64,000 nt of DNA from Ohtaekwangia koreensis. Lineage in GTDB: Bacteria; Bacteroidota; Bacteroidia; Cytophagales; Cyclobacteriaceae. Positions 55,139 through 64,000 of this stretch are shown piece after piece. A program made the translations under genes and the position numbers. The notes below the pieces were generated by a model. That model was not told where the DNA came from, searched no databases, and saw only the letters and a list, made by a program, of their open reading frames with translations. The stretch covers positions 3,123,331 to 3,187,330 of the forward strand of contig NZ_FUZU01000001.1 in NCBI RefSeq assembly GCF_900167975.1, read 5' to 3'. Numbering within the stretch: the first letter of the stretch is position 1; the number at the start of each line of letters is the position of its first letter.

Positions 55139-56731
55139 TTAGCGTGGCGCCTTTAGCTTGGTGCTGCGGGCTCTTGGCTTTTTACTTTTAGGTTCTTTTA
55201 CTTTCTCCTGCAACACTTCATGCTGAGTGTCCAGATCTGATATTTCGATGTCAACTTTCGGTATTTCATTCTCTGCTTTAAGAACAACATCTGGAGATTC
55301 GCTCTGTGGCTCGCTTTCCTGTTTCTGCTTTTTGCTCAGAGCCTTCTTCCTGGCTTTCGGTTCTTTTACCGGTTTGCTCTCTGTCTCTTCTGCCACTGCT
55401 ATATTTTCAGTTTTCAGTTCAGAAAGTTTTGTTTCAACCTCTATCGCGTTGTCTTTAAGAACTATATCCTGAACCTCTCCGGACTGCATTTCACTCTCTG
55501 CTTTCAGCTTTACACCGTGTGCCTGCTTCTTGGGTTTAATAATAGCATAGCCCACCCGTTGGTTCTGGTTCTTTTCATTTACGAAATTCATTTTACCGAA
55601 CTTCCCGTTGATCTGAAGTTTGTCATCAAAGTCAATGGAAATACCAACGTATAGTGAAATGCGTTTTTCAAGACTGAGCTCTCCTACCTTCTCCGGAAAC
55701 TGGTATTGCATCACAAATTGAAAGAGATCATCATCCGTCTTTAAGAACTTGTCTACAAGGCCGGTAATATTCAGGCTGGATGATTCTTCCAGGTTGCTGT
55801 TATCGAATCCTGCTGCTAACCTCCCTGCCGGTTTACGATGTGTATTGCGAAGTAAATGTAGTTTCGATGCCACTTTTTTGGTAAGCATAAAACCATGATC
55901 AGAGTGCAGAAAGTCCAAAGACAATCTTCCTTTCAGTGGAATACGCTTATGAAAGAACAAGGCTTTCGTATTGGCGACTACTTCTACGAAATTGGTTTTA
56001 TACTTCAGCTCTTCATAATCTTTCAACTCCTTGAGTCGCTGAATTTTCTTATAGATCTCTGACTGATATTGGATCTTATTGATATAGTCGATGATCTGCG
56101 ACTGGATCTCGTTGAGATAATCGCGGTTACGCACCAATGTATACCGAAGATCAAGCACGATAGAACTAAGCTCAGCATCTATGATCGTATTGAAAAATCC
56201 CTGTGCATCAGAGACAATCTGTTCGGATTCCTTAATCAGGTTAATGATATCATCACGCTTGCGTTTATACTTATCAAGTTCCTGCAGTTTGATAACATAG
56301 TTGTCCTGGTTCTTGTAGGTATCATCTATATTCTTGTGAAGCTTCATCACTTCACGCGAGGTAGTGGAATTGATCTTCTTTAAAGAACGCTTGATGCTGC
56401 GCAGAAATTTTGGATTGCTATCGATGCGATAGTACTTGAGACTCTCCGTTAAAGTCTGTATGTTATCGTTGATGAAACTGGTTGTTACCTCTCCGATCTC
56501 CAGGAATTCTTCGATGAATGTTGTAATGCGATCGTCAAGCCCGATGATGTTGTTGTTCTCGTGAATGAGCTCATACATCACCAGCTTTTCAAGCTTCTCG
56601 TCCGTCATATCTTCACGGGCAAGGATCTCGGATTTGTTAACGGAGTCCTTGTTACCAAAAAGCATTTCGATCACCTCTCTGTTTTGGTAGAGCAGGTTAA
56701 TAAGATCTTTAATGCTTAACGGATTCTTCAC
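55139..56731 (-). CDS. MksF/JetA-like kleisin with basic C-terminal tail
   Basis: The 530-residue product starts at a GTG; an in-frame stop about nine codons upstream leaves no other long-form start, and the next ATG would lose 22 residues. The N-terminus is winged-helix-like (LINLLYQNREVIEMLF), the middle is coiled coil (about 90-260), and a beta-rich domain covers 260-400. Residues 420-530 are low-complexity Lys/Glu with basic clusters (KEPKARKKALSKKQK, SKKPRARSTKLKAPR) suited to DNA contact. It is first in the operon. The tail is unusual for MksF and may be lineage-specific. Confidence 0.75.
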   Translation of the reverse strand: MKNPLSIKDLINLLYQNREVIEMLFGNKDSVNKSEILAREDMTDEKLEKLVMYELIHENNNIIGLDDRITTFIEEFLEIGEVTTSFINDNIQTLTESLKYYRIDSNPKFLRSIKRSLKKINSTTSREVMKLHKNIDDTYKNQDNYVIKLQELDKYKRKRDDIINLIKESEQIVSDAQGFFNTIIDAELSSIVLDLRYTLVRNRDYLNEIQSQIIDYINKIQYQSEIYKKIQRLKELKDYEELKYKTNFVEVVANTKALFFHKRIPLKGRLSLDFLHSDHGFMLTKKVASKLHLLRNTHRKPAGRLAAGFDNSNLEESSSLNITGLVDKFLKTDDDLFQFVMQYQFPEKVGELSLEKRISLYVGISIDFDDKLQINGKFGKMNFVNEKNQNQRVGYAIIKPKKQAHGVKLKAESEMQSGEVQDIVLKDNAIEVETKLSELKTENIAVAEETESKPVKEPKARKKALSKKQKQESEPQSESPDVVLKAENEIPKVDIEISDLDTQHEVLQEKVKEPKSKKPRARSTKLKAPR

Positions 56732-56820
56732 TTCGTAAAATCTGGCTGTTATTGTTTATTGAACCTGGCGCGACTTCTTGAGTCTCGTATTTTTTCTGCT
56801 GTTCCTTCGCAGAGAATCTG

Positions 56821-56828
56821 CAAATATA
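56821..56828 (-). promoter_or_regulatory. Candidate -7 element for the SMC operon
   Basis: TATATTTG on the minus strand matches TAnnTTTG, about 90 bases before the GTG start at 56731. The -33 element is not evident. Confidence 0.4.
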
Positions 56829-57109
56829 ATGAACAAGTTTAGGTAGCGTAAATCTTTTCGACAAAGCTCGATTCATTGCATTAGCTGGCACGTGATAATA
56901 TTCTGATTAAGTGGTAATTATTAGATGAAAGATTAAGAAAATTATAAAACTAAAAACTTGATAAAGCGCCAATCTTTGGAGATTCCAAAAACTGAAGCTT
57001 TTGTGTTGTCTCTGCTCACCCTTTCTCCATATTAACAAATTTTTAATTCAACCTGAAACCACAATAGATAAAACCAGATTAGTCTATTTTTATAGCTGAT
57101 CATAATCGC
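56829..57109. other. Divergent intergenic region before phospholipase gene
   Basis: AT-rich, no coding frame. It must hold the phospholipase promoter; no exact TAnnTTTG was found there, the nearest being CAATCTTTGG at 56970-56979. Confidence 0.4.
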
Positions 57110-59623
57110 ATGGATTCACGCAGAGACTTTCTTAAAAAGGCGGCAATGCTTTCAGGAGCAGCGGGCTTATCGGGTGTTCTTCCACCCTCTATTCAACGTG
57201 CACTCGCCATCAACCCGGAAGTCGGAAGTACATTTCTCGATGCCGAACATGTTGTTATACTCATGCAGGAAAACCGTTCGTTTGATCACTGCTATGGAAC
57301 CCTGCAAGGTGTGCGTGGCTTCAATGACCCGCGTGCTATACGATTGCCCAATAAGAATTCGGTATGGATGCAGACCAATGCTGCCAACGAAACATATGTT
57401 CCTTTTCGGCTCAACATAAAAGATACCAAGGCCACGTGGATGGGTTCACTTCCACATGGCTGGACAGACCAGGTGGATGCACGCAACGGTGGTAAATATG
57501 ATCAGTGGCTCGAAGCTAAAAAATCAGGACATCCGGATTACGCCAAAATGCCTTTAACGCTCGGATACTATAATCGTGAAGATTTACCATTCTATTATTC
57601 TCTTGCAGATGCCTTTACTATCTGTGATCAGAATTTCTGTTCATCGTTGACCGGCACTACACCCAACAGACTATATCTATGGACGGGTACAATTCGCGAT
57701 CAGCAAAACAGTACTTCACAGGCGCGTGTTCGTAATTCCGAACTTGACTATGATATACCAGCCGCCTGGACTACATTTCCAGAACGACTCGAAGATAACG
57801 CTATATCCTGGAAGATATACCAGAATGAGATCAGTGTGGGCGTTGGTTTTGAGGGAGAAGAAGATGCATGGCTCGCTAATTTTACAGACAATCCCATTGA
57901 ATGGTTCTCGCAGTATCACGTAAAGTTTCTGCCTGCTTATATACGATTCCTTCCAAAGAAAATAACCTTGCTGACGGAAGAGATCAACGCACTTGAAAAG
58001 AAAGTCCACGCTTTGCCTTCCGGGAGTCCGGAGGTTGAAAAGGCTAAAGCACAATTAATACAACGGCATGGCTGGTTAAAAACTTCAATCGAAGAACAAA
58101 GGGTATGGACACCGGAGAACTATAGCAAGCTGTCGCAGCGTGAAAAGAACCTGCACGAAAAAGCATTCACCACCAATATGCATGATCCTGACTATCATTC
58201 ACTCGCTACGTTGTCCTATAAAGATGGCGAGGTTGAGCGTGAAGTAAAGATTCCCAAGGGCGATATACTACACCAGTTCCGTGAAGATGTTAAGAACAAT
58301 ACACTGCCTACTGTATCATGGCTGGTTGCTCCCGAGAATTTTTCTGATCACCCCGGAGCACCATGGTATGGCGCTTGGTATGTATCGGAAGCCATGGATA
58401 TACTTACCAGTAAACCGGAAGTGTGGAAGAAAACGATCTTCATTCTTTGCTATGATGAGAATGACGGATACTTCGACCACGTCCCGCCTTTCGTTCCTCC
58501 GGTTCCCAATAAGCCTGAATCCGGCCTTACCTCGAAAGGAATTGATACCGGTGTTGAATATGTAACACTCGAGCAAGACCGAAAACGCAACGCTGCCGAT
58601 GAAGCGCGTGAAAGTTCTATAGGCTTGGGATATCGTGTTCCTCTTGTGATTGCATCTCCGTGGAGTCGCGGTGGTGTTGTGAACTCACAAGTCTTTGATC
58701 ACACTTCTATACTTCAGTTCCTGGAGAAATTTTTAAGTCATAAGACTGGAAAGAAAATAGAAGAGACAAACATCAGCAACTGGCGAAGAACTGTTTGTGG
58801 TGATCTTACTTCGGTCTTTCAACCCTACCAGGGAGAAACGATTAAGCTGCCTTCATTCCTGGCGAAAGACGATGTGATTGAGAGTATCCATAAAGCTAAA
58901 TTCAAAAAAGATCCTTTCGGGTATAAAGCATTGAGTAAAGAAGAAATTTCACTCATCAACAAAAATATATTTGCATCTCCCCTGATGCCTAAGCAGGAGA
59001 AAGGAATCCGTGCTTCCAATGCACTCCCCTACCAGCTTTATGCGGATGGAAAAATCAGTGCTGATAAACAATCCTTTCAAATTCAGATAGCCGCTCGCAA
59101 TGAAATCTTCGGCAGCAAGAGTGCGGGCGCACCGTTCACTATATATGCAAACAACCAGGGTATACCAAGGCAGTATGCAGTAGCCAGTGGAGATCAATTG
59201 ACTGATGCATGGCCGCTGGAAGAATTCGAGGGACAGCAATATCAATTGGCGGTATACGGACCGAATGGATTCTTTCGTGAGTTTACCGGCAACGCGCATG
59301 ATCCGCTGGGAACTATAGCCCTGGAATATGAACAAAACAAAAAAGTGCTCACCGGAAATATAGTATTAAAAATTCTGAATGCTGGCTCCAAGGCAATCAG
59401 CATTGACATCCATGACAATGCGTATCATGGCAAAAATCTGAATCAAAGTATAGCAGCTAACGGCAACGGAGCGATCACTATTCATCTGGCCAACAGTTTT
59501 GGTTGGTATGATTTCAGTGTCACCGTAAAGGGCTATGAACTTTTTAAAAGACGTTATGCCGGCAGAGTCGAAACGGGGAAACACAGCTTCACCGATCCGG
59601 CTATGGGAAGAACCATGGTATAG
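57110..59623 (+). CDS. Tat-exported phosphocholine-specific phospholipase C
   Basis: The 837-residue enzyme belongs to the PlcH/PlcN-AcpA phosphoesterase group and splits phosphatidylcholine or sphingomyelin to phosphocholine. A Tat signal (SRRDFLKKAAMLSG) exports it folded. The catalytic domain (about 45-560) shows EHVVILMQENRSFDHCYG with the family active-site region, SLPHGWTDQ, TGTTPNRLYLWTG, FILCYDENDGYFDHVPP and LGYRVPLVIASPWSRGG. Two beta-domains (DUF756-like) follow to the end. Length is normal. It is single, with an A-rich promoter region; the organism may use it for phosphate or choline acquisition or host/prey lipid attack. Confidence 0.95.
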   Translation: MDSRRDFLKKAAMLSGAAGLSGVLPPSIQRALAINPEVGSTFLDAEHVVILMQENRSFDHCYGTLQGVRGFNDPRAIRLPNKNSVWMQTNAANETYVPFRLNIKDTKATWMGSLPHGWTDQVDARNGGKYDQWLEAKKSGHPDYAKMPLTLGYYNREDLPFYYSLADAFTICDQNFCSSLTGTTPNRLYLWTGTIRDQQNSTSQARVRNSELDYDIPAAWTTFPERLEDNAISWKIYQNEISVGVGFEGEEDAWLANFTDNPIEWFSQYHVKFLPAYIRFLPKKITLLTEEINALEKKVHALPSGSPEVEKAKAQLIQRHGWLKTSIEEQRVWTPENYSKLSQREKNLHEKAFTTNMHDPDYHSLATLSYKDGEVEREVKIPKGDILHQFREDVKNNTLPTVSWLVAPENFSDHPGAPWYGAWYVSEAMDILTSKPEVWKKTIFILCYDENDGYFDHVPPFVPPVPNKPESGLTSKGIDTGVEYVTLEQDRKRNAADEARESSIGLGYRVPLVIASPWSRGGVVNSQVFDHTSILQFLEKFLSHKTGKKIEETNISNWRRTVCGDLTSVFQPYQGETIKLPSFLAKDDVIESIHKAKFKKDPFGYKALSKEEISLINKNIFASPLMPKQEKGIRASNALPYQLYADGKISADKQSFQIQIAARNEIFGSKSAGAPFTIYANNQGIPRQYAVASGDQLTDAWPLEEFEGQQYQLAVYGPNGFFREFTGNAHDPLGTIALEYEQNKKVLTGNIVLKILNAGSKAISIDIHDNAYHGKNLNQSIAANGNGAITIHLANSFGWYDFSVTVKGYELFKRRYAGRVETGKHSFTDPAMGRTMV

Positions 59624-59690
59624 CAGTTGTTATACTATAGGTCTACGGGAAGGATGCAGGTATAACACAAACTATATAGACATCAAAAAA

Positions 59691-59721
59691 AAAGCCTTTG
59701 TTTGCTAGCGCGAACAAAGGC
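59691..59721 (-). terminator. Terminator on the minus strand
   Basis: GCCTTTGTT (59694-59702) pairs with AACAAAGGC (59713-59721), and nine T follow on the minus strand; on the plus strand only A-runs follow. It lies 290 bases past the beta-barrel gene's stop, so the transcript has a long 3' region or another gene is present there. Confidence 0.75.
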
Positions 59722-60011
59722 AAAAAATCATCCCCCTAAAACACCCCTCTACAAGGTGACCCTCTATCATTAGATGATTTGTTTTTTTCTGCTTCTTCAT
59801 CAGCACAAAGTGCGGGTGCTGATGCCGGAAGACTCCCCAAAAATTAATCTCTCAAATTGTCTGACTATATTACGGAATATGCGTGGATGAAATTGCACGC
59901 GCTTTTAATCTTGTAGATGTACCGGGCGATTGTATAGACGAAAGGGAAAATATTAAAGAAGTACCCGGTTGTTAAGGATGTCGATTTTAGTGTTATGCTG
60001 TCAGCACAACG
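59722..60011. other. Long 3' region with a hairpin
   Basis: No convincing coding frame. It contains a perfect 9-bp stem CATCAGCAC / GTGCTGATG (59798-59806 and 59816-59824) near a T-rich stretch. Since a strong minus-strand terminator lies beyond it, this could be a 3' UTR element or a small RNA; evidence is weak. Confidence 0.4.
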
Positions 60012-60935
60012 TTACAGGCGAGGTGGCCGGATATAAAATTCGCAGGTGAATACAGCGCCTGAAGTTTTCACAGCAAAGATATCATCGGGAAGGCGGCAAG
60101 ATATGTTTTTACGATAACCACCGAAGACTTCAACTCCCATCACGCGGTTGATTTGTTTATTATAGGCGACTCCGAAATCTACTTCTGCTCTGCGGAAAGG
60201 AGTCGAGTCTTTATCATCATATTTAATATAGTAGCTACGCGTCATGGCTTCTGCTTTCACGTAGAGTATATCTGTTGCTGAAAGATTGTTACGCCACGAA
60301 ATTTTCTGGGGCAGGCACATTTCAAGTCCGCTTGTCTTGGAGAAATTATAGTTGAAAGCCATCACCGGCATAAATGTGAATCTATGGAAGAGGTTGTTTA
60401 CCATCAGCCCGAAACCTATTTCTTTATTGGCAGATCTCTTACGAAGAAAAAGTGATGTCAATGTAAAGTTCAGTGGTACAGCCTGGCTCACAACGTCATT
60501 CATGTTACTGCATTGATTTGCATTCAGGTTCACCAGCAGCCATGAAGTACTATCAAGGTTAATCAATGATTTGAAATCTATACCCATCGACCGAAGGTTC
60601 CAGTTTCCGAGTTCCTTCATCGGGTTTTCACCAGAGCCCGTAAATTCAAGTTGTTCGGTTCTATACTGCGGGCCTGCTATAACACTGAATCGCGACTTCA
60701 TGACCAATGGAATCCAAAGCTTGAAAAAAACATCCTCCTGTGTATAGCTTTGTCTTTTGGAATTGTCTGTGCGAAAAATTCTATCGGGAGCCTGGGTATG
60801 TTTTACGGTAATCCATTTTGAAGGAGCCATGCCTGGCAACCCCGGCTTCAGGTCTTGTGCCTGCACACCAGGTGCCGCAAGAAGTATACTTAACAACGAT
60901 ACTAAAACGATCTGTGAGCCTGGCAGTGAATTCAT
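60012..60935 (-). CDS. Outer-membrane beta-barrel protein (DUF6268-like)
   Basis: The 307-residue product has a signal peptide (LLAAPGVQAQ) and alternating beta-strands with aromatic ends, such as SRFSVIAGPQYRTEQLEF, FRRAEVDFGVAYNKQI and VMGVEVFGGYRKNI, ending in a terminal strand FTCEFYIRPPRL. This is typical of a small outer-membrane barrel, and the layout resembles DUF6268. Function unknown; perhaps a channel or structural porin. It is preceded by the SDR gene on the same strand, 109 bases away. Confidence 0.75.
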   Translation of the reverse strand: MNSLPGSQIVLVSLLSILLAAPGVQAQDLKPGLPGMAPSKWITVKHTQAPDRIFRTDNSKRQSYTQEDVFFKLWIPLVMKSRFSVIAGPQYRTEQLEFTGSGENPMKELGNWNLRSMGIDFKSLINLDSTSWLLVNLNANQCSNMNDVVSQAVPLNFTLTSLFLRKRSANKEIGFGLMVNNLFHRFTFMPVMAFNYNFSKTSGLEMCLPQKISWRNNLSATDILYVKAEAMTRSYYIKYDDKDSTPFRRAEVDFGVAYNKQINRVMGVEVFGGYRKNISCRLPDDIFAVKTSGAVFTCEFYIRPPRL

Positions 60936-61044
60936 ATAACATTTTGTAATACTTAAAGTAAGTCATTCCCCTGAAGGCAATTTCAGCGTTTTCGAAAAAT
61001 CACATAAGCGTGTAAGGTTTATTGACTTCTGTGTGGATAGATGC

Positions 61045-61782
61045 TTACGGTAATTTAGCCACGAGTTGTTCAGGAAGTAAACGCAGAATGTGATAGATGA
61101 TTTTCCATTTGAATCCCGGAACGATCGTAAATGAATTCCCGGGATCGGCAACAGACTTCGCAATGAACGCTGGTTCGAGCATAAGTGATTCAGGCAAGTT
61201 TAAGCCGGCCGTCATCTTGCTTCGAATGTAGCCTGCAACAATCACGTTTACGGCAACACCGCGCCCAAAGAGATGCTGACGAAGACCGGCCAGGTATTGC
61301 GTGAACGCAGACTTGGTGCTGCCATAGATAAAATTACTCTTGCGTCCGCGAACTCCGGACAGCGATGAAAGTCCTACAATGCGCTCCAGATTCTTGTTGG
61401 AAGCATCGGTGGCTATAATATTGAGAATTGAAACGGCACCGCAATAATGTACCTTCATCATTTGAAAACTTCCCTCCCAATCAAGCAGGGCTTGTAAGTT
61501 ATCCTTTAAAAAACCGGCTGCATATACCACGATGTGAGGTTTTACGGCGAGACCTCTATAAAACGCAGCATGTGTTTCAAATGCAGCGGCGTCAAAGTAA
61601 CATATCTCAACTTTCTCTTGGGGTATAGCGCGGTCTTGTATAAAGCGATGAAGTTGATCCGTACTACGTGAGGCAGCGATCACACGATATCCTTTCTCTA
61701 TATATAGTACAATAGCCTCTTTCGCTACGTCTGAATTTGCACCGAGTATAAGTACGGTCTTGTCTGAATTTCCGGAGGGCAT
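61045..61782 (-). CDS. SDR-family NAD(P)-dependent oxidoreductase (DprE2-like)
   Basis: The 245-residue protein has the Rossmann start LILGANSDVAKEA, an acidic-or-Arg cofactor loop AASRSTDQL, VVYAAGFLK and the catalytic SSLSG...YGSTKSA (Ser, Tyr, Lys). The GAxSD-x-A glycine motif and FDA segment recall DprE2-type sugar 2-ketoreductases, though substrate is not certain. It starts 9 bp after the stop of the large secreted protein, forming a two-gene unit. Cytoplasmic. Confidence 0.85.
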   Translation of the reverse strand: MPSGNSDKTVLILGANSDVAKEAIVLYIEKGYRVIAASRSTDQLHRFIQDRAIPQEKVEICYFDAAAFETHAAFYRGLAVKPHIVVYAAGFLKDNLQALLDWEGSFQMMKVHYCGAVSILNIIATDASNKNLERIVGLSSLSGVRGRKSNFIYGSTKSAFTQYLAGLRQHLFGRGVAVNVIVAGYIRSKMTAGLNLPESLMLEPAFIAKSVADPGNSFTIVPGFKWKIIYHILRLLPEQLVAKLP

Positions 61783-61791
61783 ATATTCTGG

Positions 61792-63999
61792 TTAGAGATT
61801 AGCGGCAGCAATATCTTTCAAGGTGAGGCAATTTCTGCGCACATAAAACTCGGTATTGCTATACGTTTCGTATTGCTGCGCATATGCTTTTACATCTTTG
61901 GATTCACTGAGTACCGCTATCATATACAGTATCTTTGCTTTATTTTCTTTTTGTTCTTCAACCACCAAAGCCTTTTTATAATACTCCAGGGCCATAGACT
62001 TTGCGTTTTTATAAACACCCTCATCCGGGGTTATGCTGCCCCATCCGTAGCTGATCATAAACCATGAGTTGTCTGTAAAATTATACCAGGCATTCGCCAG
62101 CAACAAGTAGTTCTGCTTTTTCTTTGAAGCATCAACGGCAACCTCCTGCTCCAGCGCATACATCCTTTCCAGTATTTCCCTTTTGTTATACGTTGTCATG
62201 GTTGGTTCAGTCAACAATTCGCTATTGGCTACAAACGGATCGCTGTCAATGTAAAAGGATGCGTTGGTGAAGCTGAACCAAAACGAGTCCGGTATATCTT
62301 TCAAGGCAAGCATTGCATTTTTAACATCACCTTTCCGGAGATGTTTGGCCGATAGCAGATCAAGCAGGTAGTACTTGTTTATGTACGGCTTCAGCAGCGT
62401 TTCCTCCAATGCGTTTTTATCTTTGCGATCATATATCTCAAGAAGCTTGTTTAGATCTTTAACCAAAGCATATCGATCCAAGTAGCTGATCATCGAATAT
62501 TCAAATGTATTCGAATGACACGTGGAACAGAACTTATTCACCGCATAATTATCAAATAGTCCCGCCAGGTAAACCATTCCTTTCTTTGCGAAAGTATAGC
62601 GCAAATAGGAACTCAGTGAATATAGTATCTTTTGTGATTCAAATTTAAGTGCGCGCTGATCCAGCAATTGCTGGTATAGCTTTCCAATTTCATGCTGAAC
62701 GTTTGAATCCGCTATATCATTTTTAAGGGTGAGTAAAACCAGTTGAAATACCGTTAACTGAAAAGCCTGTTCTGCGCCTGATGGTTTAATGCGGACTATA
62801 TATTTTTCTGCCTGTGCTGCATCGCCTTGGATGAGGTTGAGGCAAGCAAGTGAAAAATCATAATATACCGGGTTAGACTTGGCAATAGATTGCATTCCTT
62901 CCAGAGCGGTGATAAACTTTTTCAGGTATTCGTAATCACGTTGCCAGTTTTGCATCAACGGTTCATCATCGTCATCCCAATAACTTTCCGTGACGATTTC
63001 GCTATTGGCAAACCTGGTTGTTTCCAGCCAATCTTCCAGCTTATTGATTTCGCGGCTGATGAGCAAGGGCAAGTGTCTGTGTGCTGGCGAGAATTGGTAT
63101 ACTTTTAAAATTCCATCCAGCGACCGCCCGTGATTAATGACTTCACGCATCAGGTATATATCGGCTCGCTCCTCATCATTTTTAGCAAGGGCTATCACCG
63201 CATCAAAATTCTTCGATGAAAAGTACTGCTTGGAGGCAAACATCTTGTTGCTTGAATGCGAAAACACCAGGGCGTGCAGGTAGTTGGCCGAATCCGTTTT
63301 ATTCTCACGCTCCAGCACCATAGATTTATAGTGCATGGCCCACCAATCCAGAACGGTCCTCTCCTTAATATTTTTAAAGTATTGATTATATACTCTATGG
63401 AAGAGTATAGAGTCCGTTGAATAAAACGCGAGCTTCGTTAATTGAAATGCATATTTTTTTTGAAAGAACGGATTGGTTTCCTTTTTAAGAAGATCAACTA
63501 CCTCCTGCGTTGTCTCATTAAATTTAATATCAACGTCTCTCTTTATAGCCTCATCCTCTTCCCATGCCGAAGACCAGCCGGTAACAGCTTCACTGCTTCT
63601 TGCTATATCGAAGTATCTTTTGAAATCCGGCTTCTTCTGGATCTCTTTGTAAAATTTATTCTGCTGAAGCGCGGAATCACTCAAGCTTCCAAATAGACAA
63701 TCAAAGGCCTGGTCAACACTTACCGATACCTTCATGGCGCGTACCCATTCCGTTGCAAGGACCATCTCATCGTCAGCTGAAAATGTTGTGCCATCCAGGT
63801 AGTTGAGCTTACCATTGTAAAAGAAGCTCCACCAAGATTTATCCTGGAGCAGATCGGGATTGAAAAGCATATAGCGAAGCTCCTCCGGCTCGGGTCCATA
63901 CCAGCAAGCCTTCACGTCAGCTCCGGTCGGAAAAAGCAGCAAGGCGCTAAAAAGAATCGAATATAGCTTTGATTTCTTTCGAATGTTTTTGAAGATCAT
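61792..63999 (-). CDS. Large secreted helical-repeat protein; paralogue of the 2.2-4.4 kb gene
   Basis: The 735-residue product begins at ATG 63999, one base from the window edge, but its signal (SILFSALLLFPTGADVKAC) is complete, so the start is plausible. The first mature residues ACWYGPEPEELR, a run of helical repeats, and a CSTCH motif near residue 491 follow. CSTCH fits the CxxCH haem pattern, but a single one in a helical protein may be a zinc or disulfide pair instead. The C-terminal KAKILYMIAVLSE parallels the other paralogue. Function unknown. It is upstream of the SDR gene by 9 bp. Confidence 0.7.
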   Translation of the reverse strand: MIFKNIRKKSKLYSILFSALLLFPTGADVKACWYGPEPEELRYMLFNPDLLQDKSWWSFFYNGKLNYLDGTTFSADDEMVLATEWVRAMKVSVSVDQAFDCLFGSLSDSALQQNKFYKEIQKKPDFKRYFDIARSSEAVTGWSSAWEEDEAIKRDVDIKFNETTQEVVDLLKKETNPFFQKKYAFQLTKLAFYSTDSILFHRVYNQYFKNIKERTVLDWWAMHYKSMVLERENKTDSANYLHALVFSHSSNKMFASKQYFSSKNFDAVIALAKNDEERADIYLMREVINHGRSLDGILKVYQFSPAHRHLPLLISREINKLEDWLETTRFANSEIVTESYWDDDDEPLMQNWQRDYEYLKKFITALEGMQSIAKSNPVYYDFSLACLNLIQGDAAQAEKYIVRIKPSGAEQAFQLTVFQLVLLTLKNDIADSNVQHEIGKLYQQLLDQRALKFESQKILYSLSSYLRYTFAKKGMVYLAGLFDNYAVNKFCSTCHSNTFEYSMISYLDRYALVKDLNKLLEIYDRKDKNALEETLLKPYINKYYLLDLLSAKHLRKGDVKNAMLALKDIPDSFWFSFTNASFYIDSDPFVANSELLTEPTMTTYNKREILERMYALEQEVAVDASKKKQNYLLLANAWYNFTDNSWFMISYGWGSITPDEGVYKNAKSMALEYYKKALVVEEQKENKAKILYMIAVLSESKDVKAYAQQYETYSNTEFYVRRNCLTLKDIAAANL

Positions 64000-64000
64000 A

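Noticed and set aside
50880-57109. JetD/MksG nuclease searched for near the condensin operon
   Set aside because: No frame with Toprim-like features is present between the eCIS regulator and the phospholipase gene.
59890-59980. Short plus-strand protein-like stretch reading DEIARAFNLVDVPGD
   Set aside because: No in-frame ATG, an upstream TGA and no known homology; could be a decayed fragment but evidence is too thin.
1-64000. CRISPR arrays, tRNA and rRNA genes, transposases
   Set aside because: No regularly spaced repeats, clover-leaf sequences or transposase frames were found by eye.

Overview
The window looks like chromosomal DNA of a member of the Bacteroidota, most likely Cytophagales. 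The reasons are: TAnnTTTG-type -7 promoter elements, few Shine-Dalgarno sites, a 7TM-DISM histidine kinase, a type IX secretion sorting-domain remnant, an exosortase-N system, a GH78 rhamnosidase, and a contractile injection system of the Bacteroidota kind. Genus assignment is not possible from the sequence alone. No tRNA, rRNA, CRISPR array, transposase or integrase was seen.

Layout. 1-8 kb: the 3' part of a secreted polysaccharide-lyase-like protein, a NUDIX hydrolase, a small unknown gene, a lipoprotein/secreted-protein pair and, divergently, a sensor kinase followed by a VOC protein. 8.1-8.8 kb: a DUF6934-like gene with a 59-residue partner. 9-11.6 kb: GH78 alpha-L-rhamnosidase. 12-17.1 kb: a secreted Cys/His protein facing a three-gene exosortase N (XrtN) operon that holds a VIT-domain substrate with a PEP-type sorting tail, the exosortase fused to an EpsI-like domain, and a small membrane protein. 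17.5-24 kb: an alpha/beta hydrolase, an SRPBCC protein, a YHS protein and a two-subunit molybdenum hydroxylase. 24.2-24.6 kb: an orphan T9SS sorting-domain remnant and a 39-residue small protein.

24.6-50.6 kb is the centrepiece: a minus-strand extracellular contractile injection system (eCIS, Afp/PVC/AlgoCIS-like). Reading in transcription order it has a LuxR-type regulator, cap protein (DUF4255), an unknown 392-residue protein, sheath, two tube proteins, a DUF5908 peptide, LysM tube-baseplate adaptor, VgrG-like spike, PAAR tip, gp25 wedge, two giant baseplate proteins, tape measure, AAA+ ATPase and then a five-gene cargo island. Three cargo proteins carry a DUF4157 leader, and a fourth keeps only a short piece of that leader in front of a zinc protease motif. 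The genes are tightly spaced or overlapping (TAATG and ATGA junctions), so the machine and its cargo are probably made together.

50.9-56.7 kb holds a three-gene SMC/condensin operon of the MksFEB/JetABC type without a JetD nuclease. 57.1-64 kb holds a Tat-exported phosphocholine-type phospholipase C, a beta-barrel outer-membrane protein, and an SDR oxidoreductase behind a large secreted protein that is a paralogue of the one at 2.2-4.4 kb.

The best candidates for undescribed biology are the eCIS cargo island with its shared leader, the carboxypeptidase-regulatory-like domain fused into the eCIS baseplate protein, the orphan protein between cap and sheath, the palindromic repeat controlling the XrtN operon, and a DNA-level preference for TATA that appears to dictate isoleucine codon choice.
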